Positions 7,881 through 17,939 are shown, counted from the stretch's first letter. The stretch is DNA of 64,000 nucleotides from Desulfosarcina cetonica JCM 12296 (GCF_001311845.1 NZ_BBCC01000010.1:1-64000), one strand, 5' to 3'. Made by a program: numbers and translations. The notes: generated from the letters alone by a model not told the origin.

Positions 7881-9065
7881 ATGGCGTCAATGACCTGTAA
7901 GGGCTTTCGGGCCGGCGGTGTTGCTGCCGGTATCAAAAAAGAACGGCAACCTTGACCTGGGGTTGCTCGTATCGGATCGACCGGCCCGGGTGGCGGCGGT
8001 CTTTACCACCAACCGGGTTCAGGCAGCGCCGGTTCTTTTGGACCGCGAGCGGGTCAAATCCGGCACGGCGCGGGCCATCATCGCCAATGCGGGTAACGCA
8101 AATTGCGCCAATGGTCCGCAAGGTATGCAGGCCGCCGTGGCCACCACCGCAGCGGTGGCCAAGGCCCAATCCATTCCCGACGATCAGGTGCTGGCCGCCT
8201 CCACCGGGGTCATTGGCGTCCCCTTTCCGACGGAGAAAGCCGTGGCGGCCATTCCGGATCTTGTCGCGGGCTTGGAAGAAGATGGCATTGATTTTCTGGC
8301 CCGGGCCATCATGACCACCGATACCCGTCCCAAGGCCGGCGCGCGTGAAGTCCGGGTGGATGGGAAAAGCTGTCGGATTGTCGCCGTGGTCAAAGGCGCC
8401 GGCATGATCCGTCCGGACATGGCCACCATGCTCTGTTTTGCCTGCACCGATGCGGAAATATCCGGTCAGGACCTTCAGGCGGCCTTGAAGCGCGCGGTGG
8501 ATATCTCCTTCAACCGCATTACCATCGATGGCGATACCAGTACCAACGATACGGCGGTTCTCATGGCCAACGGTGCGTCGGGTGTTTTCATCCAATCGGA
8601 AGACGCTTTGACCGCTTTTCAGCAGCAGCTCGATGATCTGTTCATGGATTTGGCCCGGCAGATGGTCGCCGATGGCGAGGGAGTCACCAAGGTGGTCGAT
8701 CTGACGGTACGCGGGGCGCGCAGTCATGACGATGCCTGGCGCATGGTCGACACGATTGCCCATTCGCCGCTGGTCAAAACCGCTTTTTTCGGTGAAGACG
8801 CCAATTGGGGCCGCATCATCGCCGCAGCCGGACGCGCCGGCGTCGATCTCGATCCGGATCGGCTGGATCTTTATTTTGACGATGTGCAAATGGTGGAGGG
8901 CGGTACCGGATGCGGTGTGGCGGCTGAGGAAAAGGCCACCGCCGTATTGAAAAGGCGGCCTTTGCCGTCGTTCTGGACCTGAACCTGGGGGATGGCATGG
9001 CCAGCATGTTGACCTGTGATTTCTCTTTGGATTACGTCAAGATCAACGCCGATTACCGCTCCTGA
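7881..9065 (+). CDS. argJ: Bifunctional ornithine acetyltransferase / N-acetylglutamate synthase (two frameshifts)
   Basis: About 394 aa when two breaks are mended, normal for ArgJ, which moves the acetyl group from N-acetylornithine to glutamate in arginine synthesis. The N-terminus MASMTCKGFRAGGVAAGI joins KKNGNLDLGLLVSD after removing one A from the run 7935-7940. The C-terminus continues as KAAFAVVLDLNLGDGMA to the TGA at 9065 after adding one A to the run 8950-8953. The self-cleavage site with its threonine nucleophile is visible as MATML, and TIDGDTSTNDTA and FGEDANWGR are conserved. GAGGGA precedes the ATG by 7 bases. A terminator and possible Arg leader lie upstream. Confidence 0.92.
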
Positions 9066-9088
9066 AGCACGACCGGGATGAAAGCCGC

Positions 9089-9817
9089 ATGACGCAGGTG
9101 CGCTTGCAGAAATATCTTTCAGAAGCCGGCGCCTGTTCACGGCGGCAGGGCGAAGCCCACATCCTTGCCGGCAAGGTGACGGTGAATGGTCGTGTGGTCA
9201 CCACGTTGGGGACACGCATCGATCCGGCAGCGGATGTGGTGCGTCTCGATGGCGTTCCCGTGATGCGGATCCAACCGCTGATCTATGTGATGCTCAACAA
9301 ACCCAAAGGGGTCGTGACCAGTTGCAAGCATCGGGGCGAGGCAGTGGTCACGGATCTGGTAGACCTGCCCTCGCGGCTATTTCCGGTCGGTCGTTTGGAT
9401 AAGGCTTCCACCGGCTTGCTGTTGTTGACCAACGACGGGCGGATCCACCATCGTCTTTCGCATCCCTCCTTCGACCATGAAAAAGAGTATGACGTGACTG
9501 TTCAGCGCGCCATCGATGACCGATCCCTCCAGACCCTGGCCACAGGCGTTCGGCTGGAGGGCGTGATGACACGACCGGCGCGGGTAACGCGAGTTTCGGC
9601 CAGGCGCTTTCGCATGGTTTTGATGGAGGGCCGCAATCGCCAGATTCGCCGCATGGTGCAGCAGGTGGGCAACCGGGTGGTCCGCCTCCACCGCATTCGG
9701 GTGGCCGGTCTGAAACTGGCTGAACTCCAGCCGGGTGCCTGGCGGCATTTGACCCCGGCTGAACGTGAAGGGCTGCTCAACCAGCTCGGCCTGAACGAGA
9801 CTCGTGGAGATCCTTAA
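9089..9817 (+). CDS. rRNA pseudouridine synthase, RsuA/RluB/RluE family
   Basis: 242 aa. An N-terminal S4 RNA-binding domain (about residues 3-60, LQKYLSEAGACSRRQGEAHI) precedes the catalytic domain with GRLDKASTGLLLLTNDG, where D104 is the catalytic aspartate. EGRNRQIRRMVQQVG near residue 180 is also diagnostic. It isomerises a specific uridine in rRNA; RluB (23S) is the nearest guess, but RsuA cannot be excluded. It starts 23 bases after argJ and ends 2 bases before the radical SAM gene, so the three form a likely operon. Confidence 0.92.
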   Translation: MTQVRLQKYLSEAGACSRRQGEAHILAGKVTVNGRVVTTLGTRIDPAADVVRLDGVPVMRIQPLIYVMLNKPKGVVTSCKHRGEAVVTDLVDLPSRLFPVGRLDKASTGLLLLTNDGRIHHRLSHPSFDHEKEYDVTVQRAIDDRSLQTLATGVRLEGVMTRPARVTRVSARRFRMVLMEGRNRQIRRMVQQVGNRVVRLHRIRVAGLKLAELQPGAWRHLTPAEREGLLNQLGLNETRGDP

Positions 9818-9819
9818 CG

Positions 9820-10695
9820 ATGGATTACGAAGGCCCCATTTACCGGCCGCCCAGTGAAGCCGATTCACTCCTGGTTCAGGCCACCATCGGCTGCCCGCAC
9901 AATCGCTGCACCTTCTGCATGGTTTATAAAAACGGCCCCCGTTACCGGGCAAGACCGGTGGTAGATATCATCCGGGATCTGGACGAGGCGAGTGGATTGT
10001 ACGGACAGGGCGTGCGCACGCTCTTTTTCCCGGCCGGCAATACCATCGCCATGCCGACGGACGACCTTTGCCAGATTTGCCGACACGCCCGCCGGGTTTT
10101 CCCCACGCTTGAACGGATCACCGTCTACGGCTCCAGTCAATACATCCACCACAAGGGCCCGGAGGCGTTGAAGCGGCTGGCCGATGCCGGACTGAACCGC
10201 ATCCACGTGGGGCTTGAGTCCGGCGATGATGCCGTATTGCGGAAGATCCGCAAAGGCACCACGGCGGCCCAACAGATCGATGCCGGCCGCTGGACCCTGG
10301 AGGCCGGCATCCAGCTCAGCCTGTACGTGATTCTGGGAATCGCCGGGGCTGCCGGCAGCCGTTCCCATGCCATCTGCACCGCCGATGTGCTCAATCAGAT
10401 CAATCCCGATTTCATCCGTCTGCGGACCTTTGTTCCTAAAATTGGCACCCCGTTGCTGGAGATGGTCCAAGAGGGGGCGTTTGAGATGCTTGGGCCCCAC
10501 GGGATACTCACGGAAACCGCCATGCTGCTCCGGCGGCTAACCGCCTCTTCCCAGTTGACCAGCGACCATTACACCAATTACATCAATCTGCATGGGCGGC
10601 TGCCTGAATCCCGTGACCGATTGCTCGATCAGCTGAATGCAGCGCTCAAACGCCCGGAGAGCGATTTCAGGCCGTTTTTTATCGGCGACCAATAA
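9820..10695 (+). CDS. Radical SAM protein
   Basis: 291 aa. The 4Fe-4S/SAM cluster motif is GCPHNRCTFCMVYK near residue 24, with spacing C-x4-C-x2-C, a form common in an uncharacterised radical SAM family of anaerobes. NRIHVGLESGDDAVLRKIRKG is a typical SAM-barrel strand, and RLRTFVPKIGTPL marks the end of the barrel. The reaction is unknown. It sits directly behind the pseudouridine synthase (2 bases), suggesting translational coupling, although a role in RNA modification is only a guess from that position. Confidence 0.85.
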   Translation: MDYEGPIYRPPSEADSLLVQATIGCPHNRCTFCMVYKNGPRYRARPVVDIIRDLDEASGLYGQGVRTLFFPAGNTIAMPTDDLCQICRHARRVFPTLERITVYGSSQYIHHKGPEALKRLADAGLNRIHVGLESGDDAVLRKIRKGTTAAQQIDAGRWTLEAGIQLSLYVILGIAGAAGSRSHAICTADVLNQINPDFIRLRTFVPKIGTPLLEMVQEGAFEMLGPHGILTETAMLLRRLTASSQLTSDHYTNYINLHGRLPESRDRLLDQLNAALKRPESDFRPFFIGDQ

Positions 10696-10772
10696 AATAA
10701 AGACTTCGATTTCGTTAACACCAGCAAACCCAATACGGGTATGAACTGGCAACAAAAGGGAGAAAAGCGAAC

Positions 10773-12083
10773 ATGCTGACGTTCGAGGCATTCACGACAA
10801 AAAAAGAGAAGATCGCGGTCGTTGGACTGGGCTATGTGGGCCTTCCCCTGGCCGTTCACCTTTCCCGGCATTTTGCCGTGGTGGGCTATGATTACAAGGC
10901 CAGTCGCATCGATGAACTCAAGGCCGGCCGGGACCGCACCCTGGAGGTGAGCGATGCGGAAATGGCCGCCGCTAAGGTGGTTTTCACCAACGACCCCAAG
11001 GCCTTGAGCGAATGCCGGTTGATTATCGTCGCCGTGCCGACCCCCATCGACCAGTATCGCATTCCGGATCTGACGCCCCTGCGAAGCGCTTCGGAGGTCA
11101 CCGGCCGCCATCTGACCAGGGGCAGCTGTGTGGTCTTTGAATCGACGGTTTATCCCGGTGCCACCGAAGAGGTGTGCGTGCCGATCATCGAAAAGGAATC
11201 CGGGCTTGTTTGCGGAACGGATTTCACCGTCGGATATTCTCCTGAGCGAATCAACCCCGGCGACAAGGTCCACACGGTGGACAAGATCATGAAGATCGTC
11301 TCCGGCTCGGATGAAGCCACGGCCCAATTGCTGAAAGACGTCTACGGCAGCGTGGTCAAGGCCGGCATCCACGTGGCGCCGAGTCTCAAGGTGGCCGAAG
11401 CGGCCAAGGTGATCGAGAATACCCAGCGTGACCTGAATATCGCCCTGATGAACGAGCTGGCCATGATTTTCGACATCATGGGCATCGATACCATGGCGGT
11501 GCTTGCTGCCGCCGGCACCAAGTGGAATTTTTTGCCTTTCAGGCCGGGTTTGGTGGGCGGGCATTGCATCGGCGTCGATCCCTATTATTTGACCTTCAAG
11601 GCCGAGTCCATCGGCTACCATCCCGAAATGATTCTCGCCGGTCGGCGCATTAACGACGGCATGGGCAAATACGTGGCCGAACGGGTCGTTAAACTGATGA
11701 TTCAGGAGGGCAAGCAGATCAATCATACCCGGGTGGGCGTGTTGGGTATCACCTTCAAGGAAGATGTGCCCGACTTGCGCAATACCCGGGTGACCGATAT
11801 CATCGACGAGTTAAACGACTATGGGATCGAGGTGCTGGTCCACGATCCCCTGGCCGATGCCGACGAGGCGCGGTCTTATTATGGGGTCGATCTCAAGGCG
11901 CTGGACAGCCTGTCCGGTGTGGATGCCCTGGTGGTGGCGGTGGCCCACAAAACCTACCTGGAAATGGGGCTTAAAGGGCTGGCCACCTTCTGCGGTGGCG
12001 ACAGGCCTGTGGTCGTGGACGTCAAGAGCACCTTCGATCCGGAAGTGGCGCGTCAAGCCGGGATTACCTACTGGCGTCTATAA
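10773..12083 (+). CDS. Nucleotide sugar dehydrogenase (UDP-GlcNAc/GalNAc dehydrogenase type)
   Basis: 436 aa, typical for this family (TviB/WbpO/WbpA). The NAD-binding N-terminus is KIAVVGLGYVGLPLAVHLS; the catalytic cysteine is in FRPGLVGGHCIGVDPYYL near residue 262; the C-terminal domain has GVLGITFKEDVPDLRNTR. It oxidises the C6 of a UDP-sugar to the uronic acid, for surface polysaccharide synthesis. AGGGAG lies 10 bases before the ATG. It is not next to the glycan cluster at 50-63 kb, but its product could feed it. Confidence 0.92.
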   Translation: MLTFEAFTTKKEKIAVVGLGYVGLPLAVHLSRHFAVVGYDYKASRIDELKAGRDRTLEVSDAEMAAAKVVFTNDPKALSECRLIIVAVPTPIDQYRIPDLTPLRSASEVTGRHLTRGSCVVFESTVYPGATEEVCVPIIEKESGLVCGTDFTVGYSPERINPGDKVHTVDKIMKIVSGSDEATAQLLKDVYGSVVKAGIHVAPSLKVAEAAKVIENTQRDLNIALMNELAMIFDIMGIDTMAVLAAAGTKWNFLPFRPGLVGGHCIGVDPYYLTFKAESIGYHPEMILAGRRINDGMGKYVAERVVKLMIQEGKQINHTRVGVLGITFKEDVPDLRNTRVTDIIDELNDYGIEVLVHDPLADADEARSYYGVDLKALDSLSGVDALVVAVAHKTYLEMGLKGLATFCGGDRPVVVDVKSTFDPEVARQAGITYWRL

Positions 12084-12213
12084 GAGGCCAGTAAACAAGG
12101 GGCAAGTAGGCGTTTGATTCCTGAGATTCGGCGCAGTGTCCGACAAACTCGCCGCATTTGCTGTTGAAATACTCCATGGCCTCGATCATGGAAAACAAAG
12201 GAGAAAAAGAGTT

Positions 12214-12624
12214 ATGCTGAAAAAAATGTTGGTGGGGATCGTTATGTGTACGGTGGTTTGCTGGTCGATGGCCTATGCCGGCGATGAAATCGACTTGCGG
12301 GAGGGACAATGGGAAATTACGTCCAAGGTGGAAATGCAGGGGATGAGCATCCCGCCAATGACTTTTACGCAGTGCATCACCCAGGCGAATGCCGTTCCGC
12401 AAGGGGATACGTCCGGGCAGGCGGACTGCAAGGTTGTCGAAATGAAGATTGTTGACAATACGGTGAATTGGACGATGGTTTGTAACGGGCAGGGTGGTCA
12501 GATGACCAGCAAGGGGACGATTACCTACCAGGGTGACCGGTTCGAAGGGCAGATGACCACCGAAACCATGGGAATGACCACACTTGCCAAAATGAGTGGA
12601 AAACGCATTGGTGACTGCCAGTAA
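12214..12624 (+). CDS. DUF3617 family secreted protein
   Basis: 136 aa from ATG 12214, preceded by AGGAG. A Sec-type signal peptide (MLKKMLVGIVMCTVVCWSMA, cut near AYA-GD) gives a periplasmic protein. The mature part has the family pattern REGQWEITSKVEMQGM, then FTQCIT, and a second half with cysteines (QADCKVV, MVCNGQ, GDCQ) that could form disulfides. DUF3617 function is unknown. An upstream frame extension to 12136 lacks a ribosome site and would hide the signal peptide. Confidence 0.82.
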   Translation: MLKKMLVGIVMCTVVCWSMAYAGDEIDLREGQWEITSKVEMQGMSIPPMTFTQCITQANAVPQGDTSGQADCKVVEMKIVDNTVNWTMVCNGQGGQMTSKGTITYQGDRFEGQMTTETMGMTTLAKMSGKRIGDCQ

Positions 12625-12649
12625 AGCAGCCTTGGTTTTTATTTCCTCA

Positions 12650-12690
12650 GCGCCGGCCAACTTGAAAATCGTTGCGCCGGCGTTATTGTT
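12650..12690 (+). terminator. Probable terminator after the DUF3617 gene
   Basis: CGCCGGC (12650-12656) can pair with GCCGGCG (12676-12682) around a 19-base loop, followed by TTATTGTT. The long loop makes it a moderate candidate. Confidence 0.4.
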
Positions 12691-12743
12691 CTATCATTCT
12701 TATTTCTTCACCTGTAACCGTTGAGCGACAAGAAGGGGGGGCG

Positions 12744-13055
12744 ATGGAATTTTTTCTGGATAAATTTCCGCCTACCGTTGACCAGGTGGTGGAAAAACTC
12801 ATGCAAGACATGACCTTTGCGGATAAAACCCGACTGGCCAATATGAATGAATCCGCATTGGTTCAGTTTCACACGTCCTACGGTATTTTCTTGCGCACTG
12901 AATTCCGATTGCCGGGAAATGATCCATTGATGAAATCCTGTATGGCGGAGGGGGCCCTGGCCACGATTACGCCGGAACAGGCCTCCTACGTAATTTTGAA
13001 AACGCTTCAGAAAAAATTGTTGGCTGGAAACACATTGAAGGTCATTCGTTCATAA
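12744..13055 (+). CDS. DUF6794-like small protein
   Basis: 103 aa from ATG 12744, with a G-rich ribosome site just upstream. The pattern FPPTVDQVVEKLMQDMTFADKTRLANMNES followed by FHTSYGIFLRTEFRLPGNDPLMKSC agrees with what I remember of DUF6794 (a K-x-x-I/L-A-N-M core, a short helix, then N-D/E-F-x-L and a Cys). There is no signal peptide or membrane segment. Function unknown. It stands between two other small genes without an obvious operon. Confidence 0.7.
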   Translation: MEFFLDKFPPTVDQVVEKLMQDMTFADKTRLANMNESALVQFHTSYGIFLRTEFRLPGNDPLMKSCMAEGALATITPEQASYVILKTLQKKLLAGNTLKVIRS

Positions 13056-13481
13056 CGAAAATGTGAAGGTTTGGCTACTTGCGTTGCAACAGGTTTTTGT
13101 GCGAAAGCCTGCGAATATGCGGCTGTTTCAGAATGGACCGAATCTTTCACATCTGCTTGAATACCACTTGACCATTAATGAACATCACGATAGCATAGAG
13201 CCAAACAATTGGGCTTAACGTTTAATTCGATCACCTTTCTAGGATGTTTGTTGTCAGTGATCGCGCGACGCGCCACTTCCCCTACGCTTTTTATCCTGCG
13301 CTTGTGCCACCGATCGAGTTCCACCCCAATTTCAAATTCATAGCCGACGTGCCCCTTGCGGGGTGCGATTGGATGGTTAGCGATAGCTTCTGAAAGGACT
13401 TTTTCGCATACTGGCGATTGGGCTATTCAATTGGACGCGCCATATGCATTTCTACCCCTTGCGTTCAGAAAGGAGGGTACC
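13056..13481 (+). other. 426-base intergenic region with imperfect inverted repeat
   Basis: No convincing gene. ATGTGAAGG near 13061 and the reverse complement of CGAATCTTTCACAT near 13139-13152 form an imperfect inverted repeat about 90 bases long, possibly a decayed element. On the minus strand an 82-codon frame without a start (roughly 13420 down to 13170, containing GYEFEIGVELDRWHKRR) is open but not recognised. A 49-codon frame opposite it is equally unsupported. Confidence 0.35.
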
Positions 13482-13811
13482 ATGCCCCAAATCCTTGAAA
13501 AACGTCATTCTGTCCGCCATCACAGCAAAGGCCAGATCACCTTGCTTCAACCGAATGCCAAGACCCAACAAACCGAAGGGGAACTGATCAATTATAGTGA
13601 ACAGGGAATCCGTTTTTTCAGTCACCGACCGGTCCGGCCGGGAACCACGGTGATCGTGCGGGTTTCCGGCGAACACTACCGAAACCTGCCCGCCGGCAGC
13701 AATTGCCAGCTGCGATCCATGGGTTTTTGTACGGTAAAGTGGTGCCAGGAGGGGACCCATCAGGGATTGCCGATTCATGAAATGGGTGCCGTCTACGTGT
13801 TGCCCTATTGA
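13482..13811 (+). CDS. PilZ-domain-like protein
   Basis: 109 aa from ATG 13482 with an excellent ribosome site (GGAGGGTACC before ATG). The sequence has the layout of a small PilZ domain: EKRHSVRHHSKGQI at the start resembles the R-x3-R switch, and INYSEQGIRFF resembles the (D/N)-x-S-x2-G motif, followed by VRPGTTVIVRV and VKWC. PilZ domains bind c-di-GMP; the arginine spacing here is not a perfect match, so binding is uncertain. A diguanylate cyclase and pilus genes occur elsewhere in the window. Confidence 0.65.
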   Translation: MPQILEKRHSVRHHSKGQITLLQPNAKTQQTEGELINYSEQGIRFFSHRPVRPGTTVIVRVSGEHYRNLPAGSNCQLRSMGFCTVKWCQEGTHQGLPIHEMGAVYVLPY

Positions 13812-13964
13812 CCGCCGCCAAATCGAATTGACCGCTTTACCCGCCTGTCCCCAACGCTTTTTTACCGTTGCCGGTCTTTTGAAAATGGATCGATGCGTTC
13901 GGTGATCTTGCATTCTCTCCCCGGTTATCCTATTCAGAAACATCATTTAACAGGCGAGATCGAA

Positions 13965-15581
13965 ATGCAAAAAATCGTCGAATGCGTGCCCAATTTTTCC
14001 GAAGGCCGAAACCGCGAGACCATCGATGCCATTGCCGCGGCAATCCGTGAAACGCCGGGCTGTACCCTTTTGGATGTCGATCCGGGAAAATCGACCAATC
14101 GGACCGTTTATACCTTTGTGGGCGATCCGCAAGCCGTCGTCCAGGGCGCGCTGAATAGTGCCCGGGTCGCCCACACGCGGATCGATATGCGTTCCCATAA
14201 AGGGGAGCATCCCCGTATGGGGGCCATGGATGTCTGCCCGTTCATCCCGGTGGCCAATGTCAGCATGCAGGCGTGTGTCGATATCGCCAACACCTTCGGC
14301 CAACGGATCGCCGAGGCGTTGGGCGTGCCTGTTTATCTTTATGAAGCAGCGGCCCACGAGGATTATCGTCGCAAATTGCCCCAGATACGCCAGGGAGAGT
14401 ACGAGGGGCTGGCCAACCGGCTGAAGGATCCGCGTTGGAAGCCCGATTTCGGTCCGGCCGAATTCGTACCCCGCTGGGGGGCAACGGCCACGGGGGCCCG
14501 CTCGTTTCTCATCGCCTACAACGTCAACATTCTGGGCACCAGCAACCAGGCGCACCGGATTGCACTCAACCTGCGTGAGGCAGGGCGGGGCGAGGGCGCA
14601 CCCGGTCGGCTGAAGGCCGTCAAGGGCATGGGCTGGTATGTGGATGAGTATAACCTGGCCCAGGTGACGGTGAACCTGACCGATTATCAAGTGACGCCCA
14701 TGCATGTCCTGTTCGAAGCGGTCAAGGAAGAGGCCGCGAGGTTGAATCTCGGGGTTGCCGGCTCGGAGGTCGTGGGACTGGTCCCCTTGGCGGCGATTCT
14801 GCAGGCCGCCGCCTACTATATGGAAAAAGAGAACCTCTTTATCCTCGACGAGGATCAGAAGGTGCGCCTGGCCATCGACCGGTTGGGGCTCGGCAGTGTG
14901 GTCCCGTTCGATCCCAAGGAGAAGATCATCGAGTATCGGGTGGCTGAAGCGCCCCATGAACCTCTGGCTGGCATGAGCCTGCGGGCGTTCATCCAAGAGG
15001 TGGCCTCGCGGTCGTCAGCGCCGGGCGGCGGATCGGTATCGGCGGCCTTGGCAGCCCTGGGTATCGGACTGGGCGCCATGGTGGGCAAGCTCACCTATGG
15101 GGTTCGCAAGTTCGAAGCGGTGGATGCCCAGATGAGAAAAAACATTCCACCGCTGCACGACGCCGTGGCCCGTCTGATTCCCATGATCGATGCTGACACG
15201 ACCGCCTTCAACGACTTCATGGAGGCTCTGCGCCTGCCCCGAAAAACCGATGCCGAACGGGTCGCGCGGACGGCGAGCATGCAGGCCGGGCTGAAAAAGG
15301 CCGTTGACATTCCACTGACCACCATGAAATTGGGGGACGGTGCCTGGGACGCCCTTTGCGAGGTGGCCCGTTACGGCAACCCGGCCTCCCGGTCGGATAT
15401 CGAGGTCGGGGCCAGGACGTTGGAAACCGGCATTTGGGGTGCCTATAGAAATGTCATGATCAACCTGGCCCAGATAAACGATGCGGACTTCAAATCCCGT
15501 ATGACCCAAGCGGCCGAGGCCATCGTCCGTCGGGCAGCCCAAAAGTGTGCCGAGGTGTTGGCCATTCTGGAAAACCGGTAA
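13965..15581 (+). CDS. ftcD: Glutamate formimidoyltransferase / formimidoyltetrahydrofolate cyclodeaminase
   Basis: 538 aa from ATG 13965, matching the bifunctional enzyme. Residues 1-180 form the transferase N-domain (IVECVPNFSEGRN, RMGAMDVCPFIPV, LYEAAAHEDYRRKLPQIR), 180-300 the second transferase domain, and about 335-535 the cyclodeaminase (EVASRSSAPGGGSVSAALAALG). It moves the formimino group of formiminoglutamate to tetrahydrofolate and releases ammonia, the last step of one histidine-degradation route. No hut genes are nearby. terC follows after about 50 bases. Confidence 0.95.
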   Translation: MQKIVECVPNFSEGRNRETIDAIAAAIRETPGCTLLDVDPGKSTNRTVYTFVGDPQAVVQGALNSARVAHTRIDMRSHKGEHPRMGAMDVCPFIPVANVSMQACVDIANTFGQRIAEALGVPVYLYEAAAHEDYRRKLPQIRQGEYEGLANRLKDPRWKPDFGPAEFVPRWGATATGARSFLIAYNVNILGTSNQAHRIALNLREAGRGEGAPGRLKAVKGMGWYVDEYNLAQVTVNLTDYQVTPMHVLFEAVKEEAARLNLGVAGSEVVGLVPLAAILQAAAYYMEKENLFILDEDQKVRLAIDRLGLGSVVPFDPKEKIIEYRVAEAPHEPLAGMSLRAFIQEVASRSSAPGGGSVSAALAALGIGLGAMVGKLTYGVRKFEAVDAQMRKNIPPLHDAVARLIPMIDADTTAFNDFMEALRLPRKTDAERVARTASMQAGLKKAVDIPLTTMKLGDGAWDALCEVARYGNPASRSDIEVGARTLETGIWGAYRNVMINLAQINDADFKSRMTQAAEAIVRRAAQKCAEVLAILENR

Positions 15582-15633
15582 GCGCCGGTTGTGTGGCGGG
15601 TTAAACCGCCGCAAGTGAAAAATGAGGTGACGC

Positions 15634-16331
15634 GTGGCGGATGCATTGGGCCTTCTGGCCCTTTTGGTTGGGCTGGAGCTGGTTTTGGGGGTGGACAATG
15701 TCCTGGTCATTGCCATTTTGTCGGACGGTTGCCCGCGTCACAGCGCAAACGGGCGCGATTTATCGGGCTGAGCCTGGCCATGCTGGCCCGTATCCTCATG
15801 CTGGCCATTGTGGTCGCCTTGACCGGGTTGACCCAGCCCATCGTGGCCACTCTTTCCGTCAGGGATCTGATTCTCCTGGCCGGCGGCCTGTTCTTGCTTT
15901 ACAAGGCCGTGCACGAGATTCATCACACGGTTGAATTCAAGGAAGCCGAAGAACACCCGACGAACGGGGCCGGTGCCGCCTTTGCCGCCGTGATCAGCCA
16001 GATCGTGCTGCTGGATATCGTCTTTTCCATCGATTCGGTAATCACGGCCGTGGGGCTTACCCAACACCTGTGGATTATCGTCACGGCGGTGATCCTCTCC
16101 TTCGTGGGGATTCTCTTCTTCGCCGGTCCCATCGGTGAATTCATCCTGCGCCATCCGGCCCTGAAGATCTTGGCGCTCTCCTTTCTGATCACCATCGGCG
16201 TGACCATCTTCATGGAGGGGCTGCATAAGCACGTACCCAAGGCCTACATTTACTTGCCCATGGGGTTTGCCCTGATGGTGGAGATCCTGCAGATGCGGTA
16301 CGAGCACAACCGCCAGCGGCAGAAAGGCTGA
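15634..16331 (+). CDS. TerC family integral membrane protein (one frameshift)
   Basis: About 233 aa once mended. The GTG at 15634 after GAGGTG opens ADALGLLALLVGLELVLGVDN, the typical TerC start with its membrane aspartate. One C is missing near 15726; restoring it gives SDRLPASQRKRARFIGLSLA. The second conserved acidic membrane motif, LLDIVFSIDSVITAVG, is intact, and seven or so helices are visible. TerC-like proteins are linked to tellurite resistance and to metal (Mn2+) handling in the inner membrane. The FAD gene starts 5 bases after its stop. Confidence 0.88.
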
Positions 16332-16336
16332 GCCGG

Positions 16337-17900
16337 ATGCCGCAGACCGTTGACCTGGTTCTCGCCCCCCGCGAGGCGGCGGAACCGGAGGCCATCCAAA
16401 GGGCCCTGGTCCGCAAGATGGGCCGCCCCATCGCTTCGGACCGGTTCGTTCTCATCCGCCGTTCCATCGATGCGCGCAAACGTCCTGTCCGGGTCAACCT
16501 GGGAATTCGGGTCTATGCCGACGATGAACCTCTGGTGCCGGAATTCGTTCCGTTTTGCTACCAGGATGTCCGCACGGCGGAACCGGTCATTGTCGTCGGC
16601 GCCGGTCCGGCCGGGCTGTTTGCCGCTTTGCGGTTGCTCGAACTGGGCCTCCGGCCGGTGGTGATCGAACGTGGCAAGCCGGTCCGGTCCCGTCGGCGCG
16701 ACGTGGCCGCCCTGAACCGGCGCGGCATTCTGGACAGCGAATCCAATTATGCCTTTGGGGAGGGTGGCGCCGGCACTTTTTTCAGACGGCAAGCTTTATA
16801 CCCGTTCGAAAAAACGGGGCGATCATCACCGTGTACTGCACCGCTTTCACCAGCATGGCGCCGATGCCGCGATCCTCTACGAGGCCCACCCGCATATCGG
16901 TTCCAATCGCCTGCCCGACATCGTGCAGGCCATGCGCGAGACCATCCTGGCCCATGGTGGCGAGATCCTTTTTCAACAAGCGGTGGTCGGGTTGTCGCTC
17001 TCGGCCGGCTGCGTCAATGGCGTGATACTCAAGCATGGCGGACGCGTGGGCGGCCGGGCGGTGATCCTGGCGACCGGCCACAGTGCGCGCGACGTCTATC
17101 GTATGCTGTTGGGGCAGGGCATCACCATCGAAGCCAAACCCTTTGCCATGGGCGTTCGCGTGGAACACCCCCAGGGCCTCATTGACCGCATCCAGTATCA
17201 TGGCGAGCCCCGGGGGGAGTACTTGCCCGCCGCCGCTTACAATCTCGCGCAGCAGGTGGACGGGCGCGGGGTTTACAGCTTCTGCATGTGTCCCGGCGGG
17301 GTGATCGTGCCGGCATCCACCGAAGCCGATGGCCTGGTGGTCAACGGCATGTCCTTTGCCAAGCGTAATTCTCCCTTTGCCAATGCCGGCATCGTGGTGG
17401 AAATCGCCCTGGCGGACATTCCCGGAGACGCCAGAAATAACCCCCTGGTCGGCCTGGATTATCAACAAACTTTGGAACGGCTGGCGTTCACGAATGGCGG
17501 TGGTGGCGTGATTGCACCGGCCCAGCGGCTGACCGATTTCGTGGCCGGACGGCCGTCGAGTAACCTTCCGGCATGTTCGTATCCGCCGGGCGTGACCGCT
17601 TCTTCGCTTTCAGAATGGATTCCCTCAACCATTGGTCGCCGCTTGCAGTTGGGCTTCAACGCCTTCGACCGCCGCATGCGGGGATTTCTCACAAGCGACG
17701 CCCTGGTGGTGGGCGTGGAGTCGCGTACGTCTTCACCGGTGAGAATTCCCCGGGACCCGCAAACCTTGCAGCATGTGGCCGTGGCAGGGCTGTTTCCCTG
17801 CGGTGAGGGGGCCGGGTATGCCGGCGGCATCGTCTCCTGTGCCGTGGATGGCGAGCGGGCTGCCGAGGCGGTGCGGCGCCATCTTCAGAATCAATCCTGA
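16337..17900 (+). CDS. NAD(P)/FAD-dependent dehydrogenase, COG2509 type (one frameshift)
   Basis: About 520 aa when one T is removed from the run 16777-16782, which joins SNYAFGEGGAGTF to SDGKLYTRSKKRG. A small N-terminal domain (residues 1-70) precedes the FAD-binding motif VIVVGAGPAGLFAALRLLELG; ILATGHSARDVYRML and the final FPCGEGAGYAGGIVSCAVDG complete the flavoprotein signature of COG2509. The reaction is unknown. It follows terC by 5 bases and converges with the M20 peptidase gene. Confidence 0.87.
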
Positions 17901-17930
17901 TATACGCGCAGGCGCGATATCGGGCTTTTT
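17899..17930 (+). terminator. Terminator between convergent genes
   Basis: GATAT-A-CGCG pairs with CGCG-ATATC around CAGG, with one bulged A, and is followed by GGGC and five T. It sits between the FAD dehydrogenase stop and the end of the M20 peptidase gene. Confidence 0.5.
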
Positions 17931-17939
17931 ACGAATCCG
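17924..17939 (+). repeat. Half-copy of the MITE-like element end
   Basis: GCTTTTTACGAATCCG here equals the right end of the palindromic element at 19782-19905. It sits directly behind the terminator hairpin and may supply its T-run. Confidence 0.6.

Noticed and set aside
7933-8889. 318-codon minus-strand frame opposite argJ
   Set aside because: It is the shadow of argJ; composition is repetitive Gly/His and it has no ribosome site or family.
12064-12660. 198-codon minus-strand frame over the DUF3617 gene
   Set aside because: The plus-strand gene has a signal peptide, a ribosome site and a family; the antisense frame has none.
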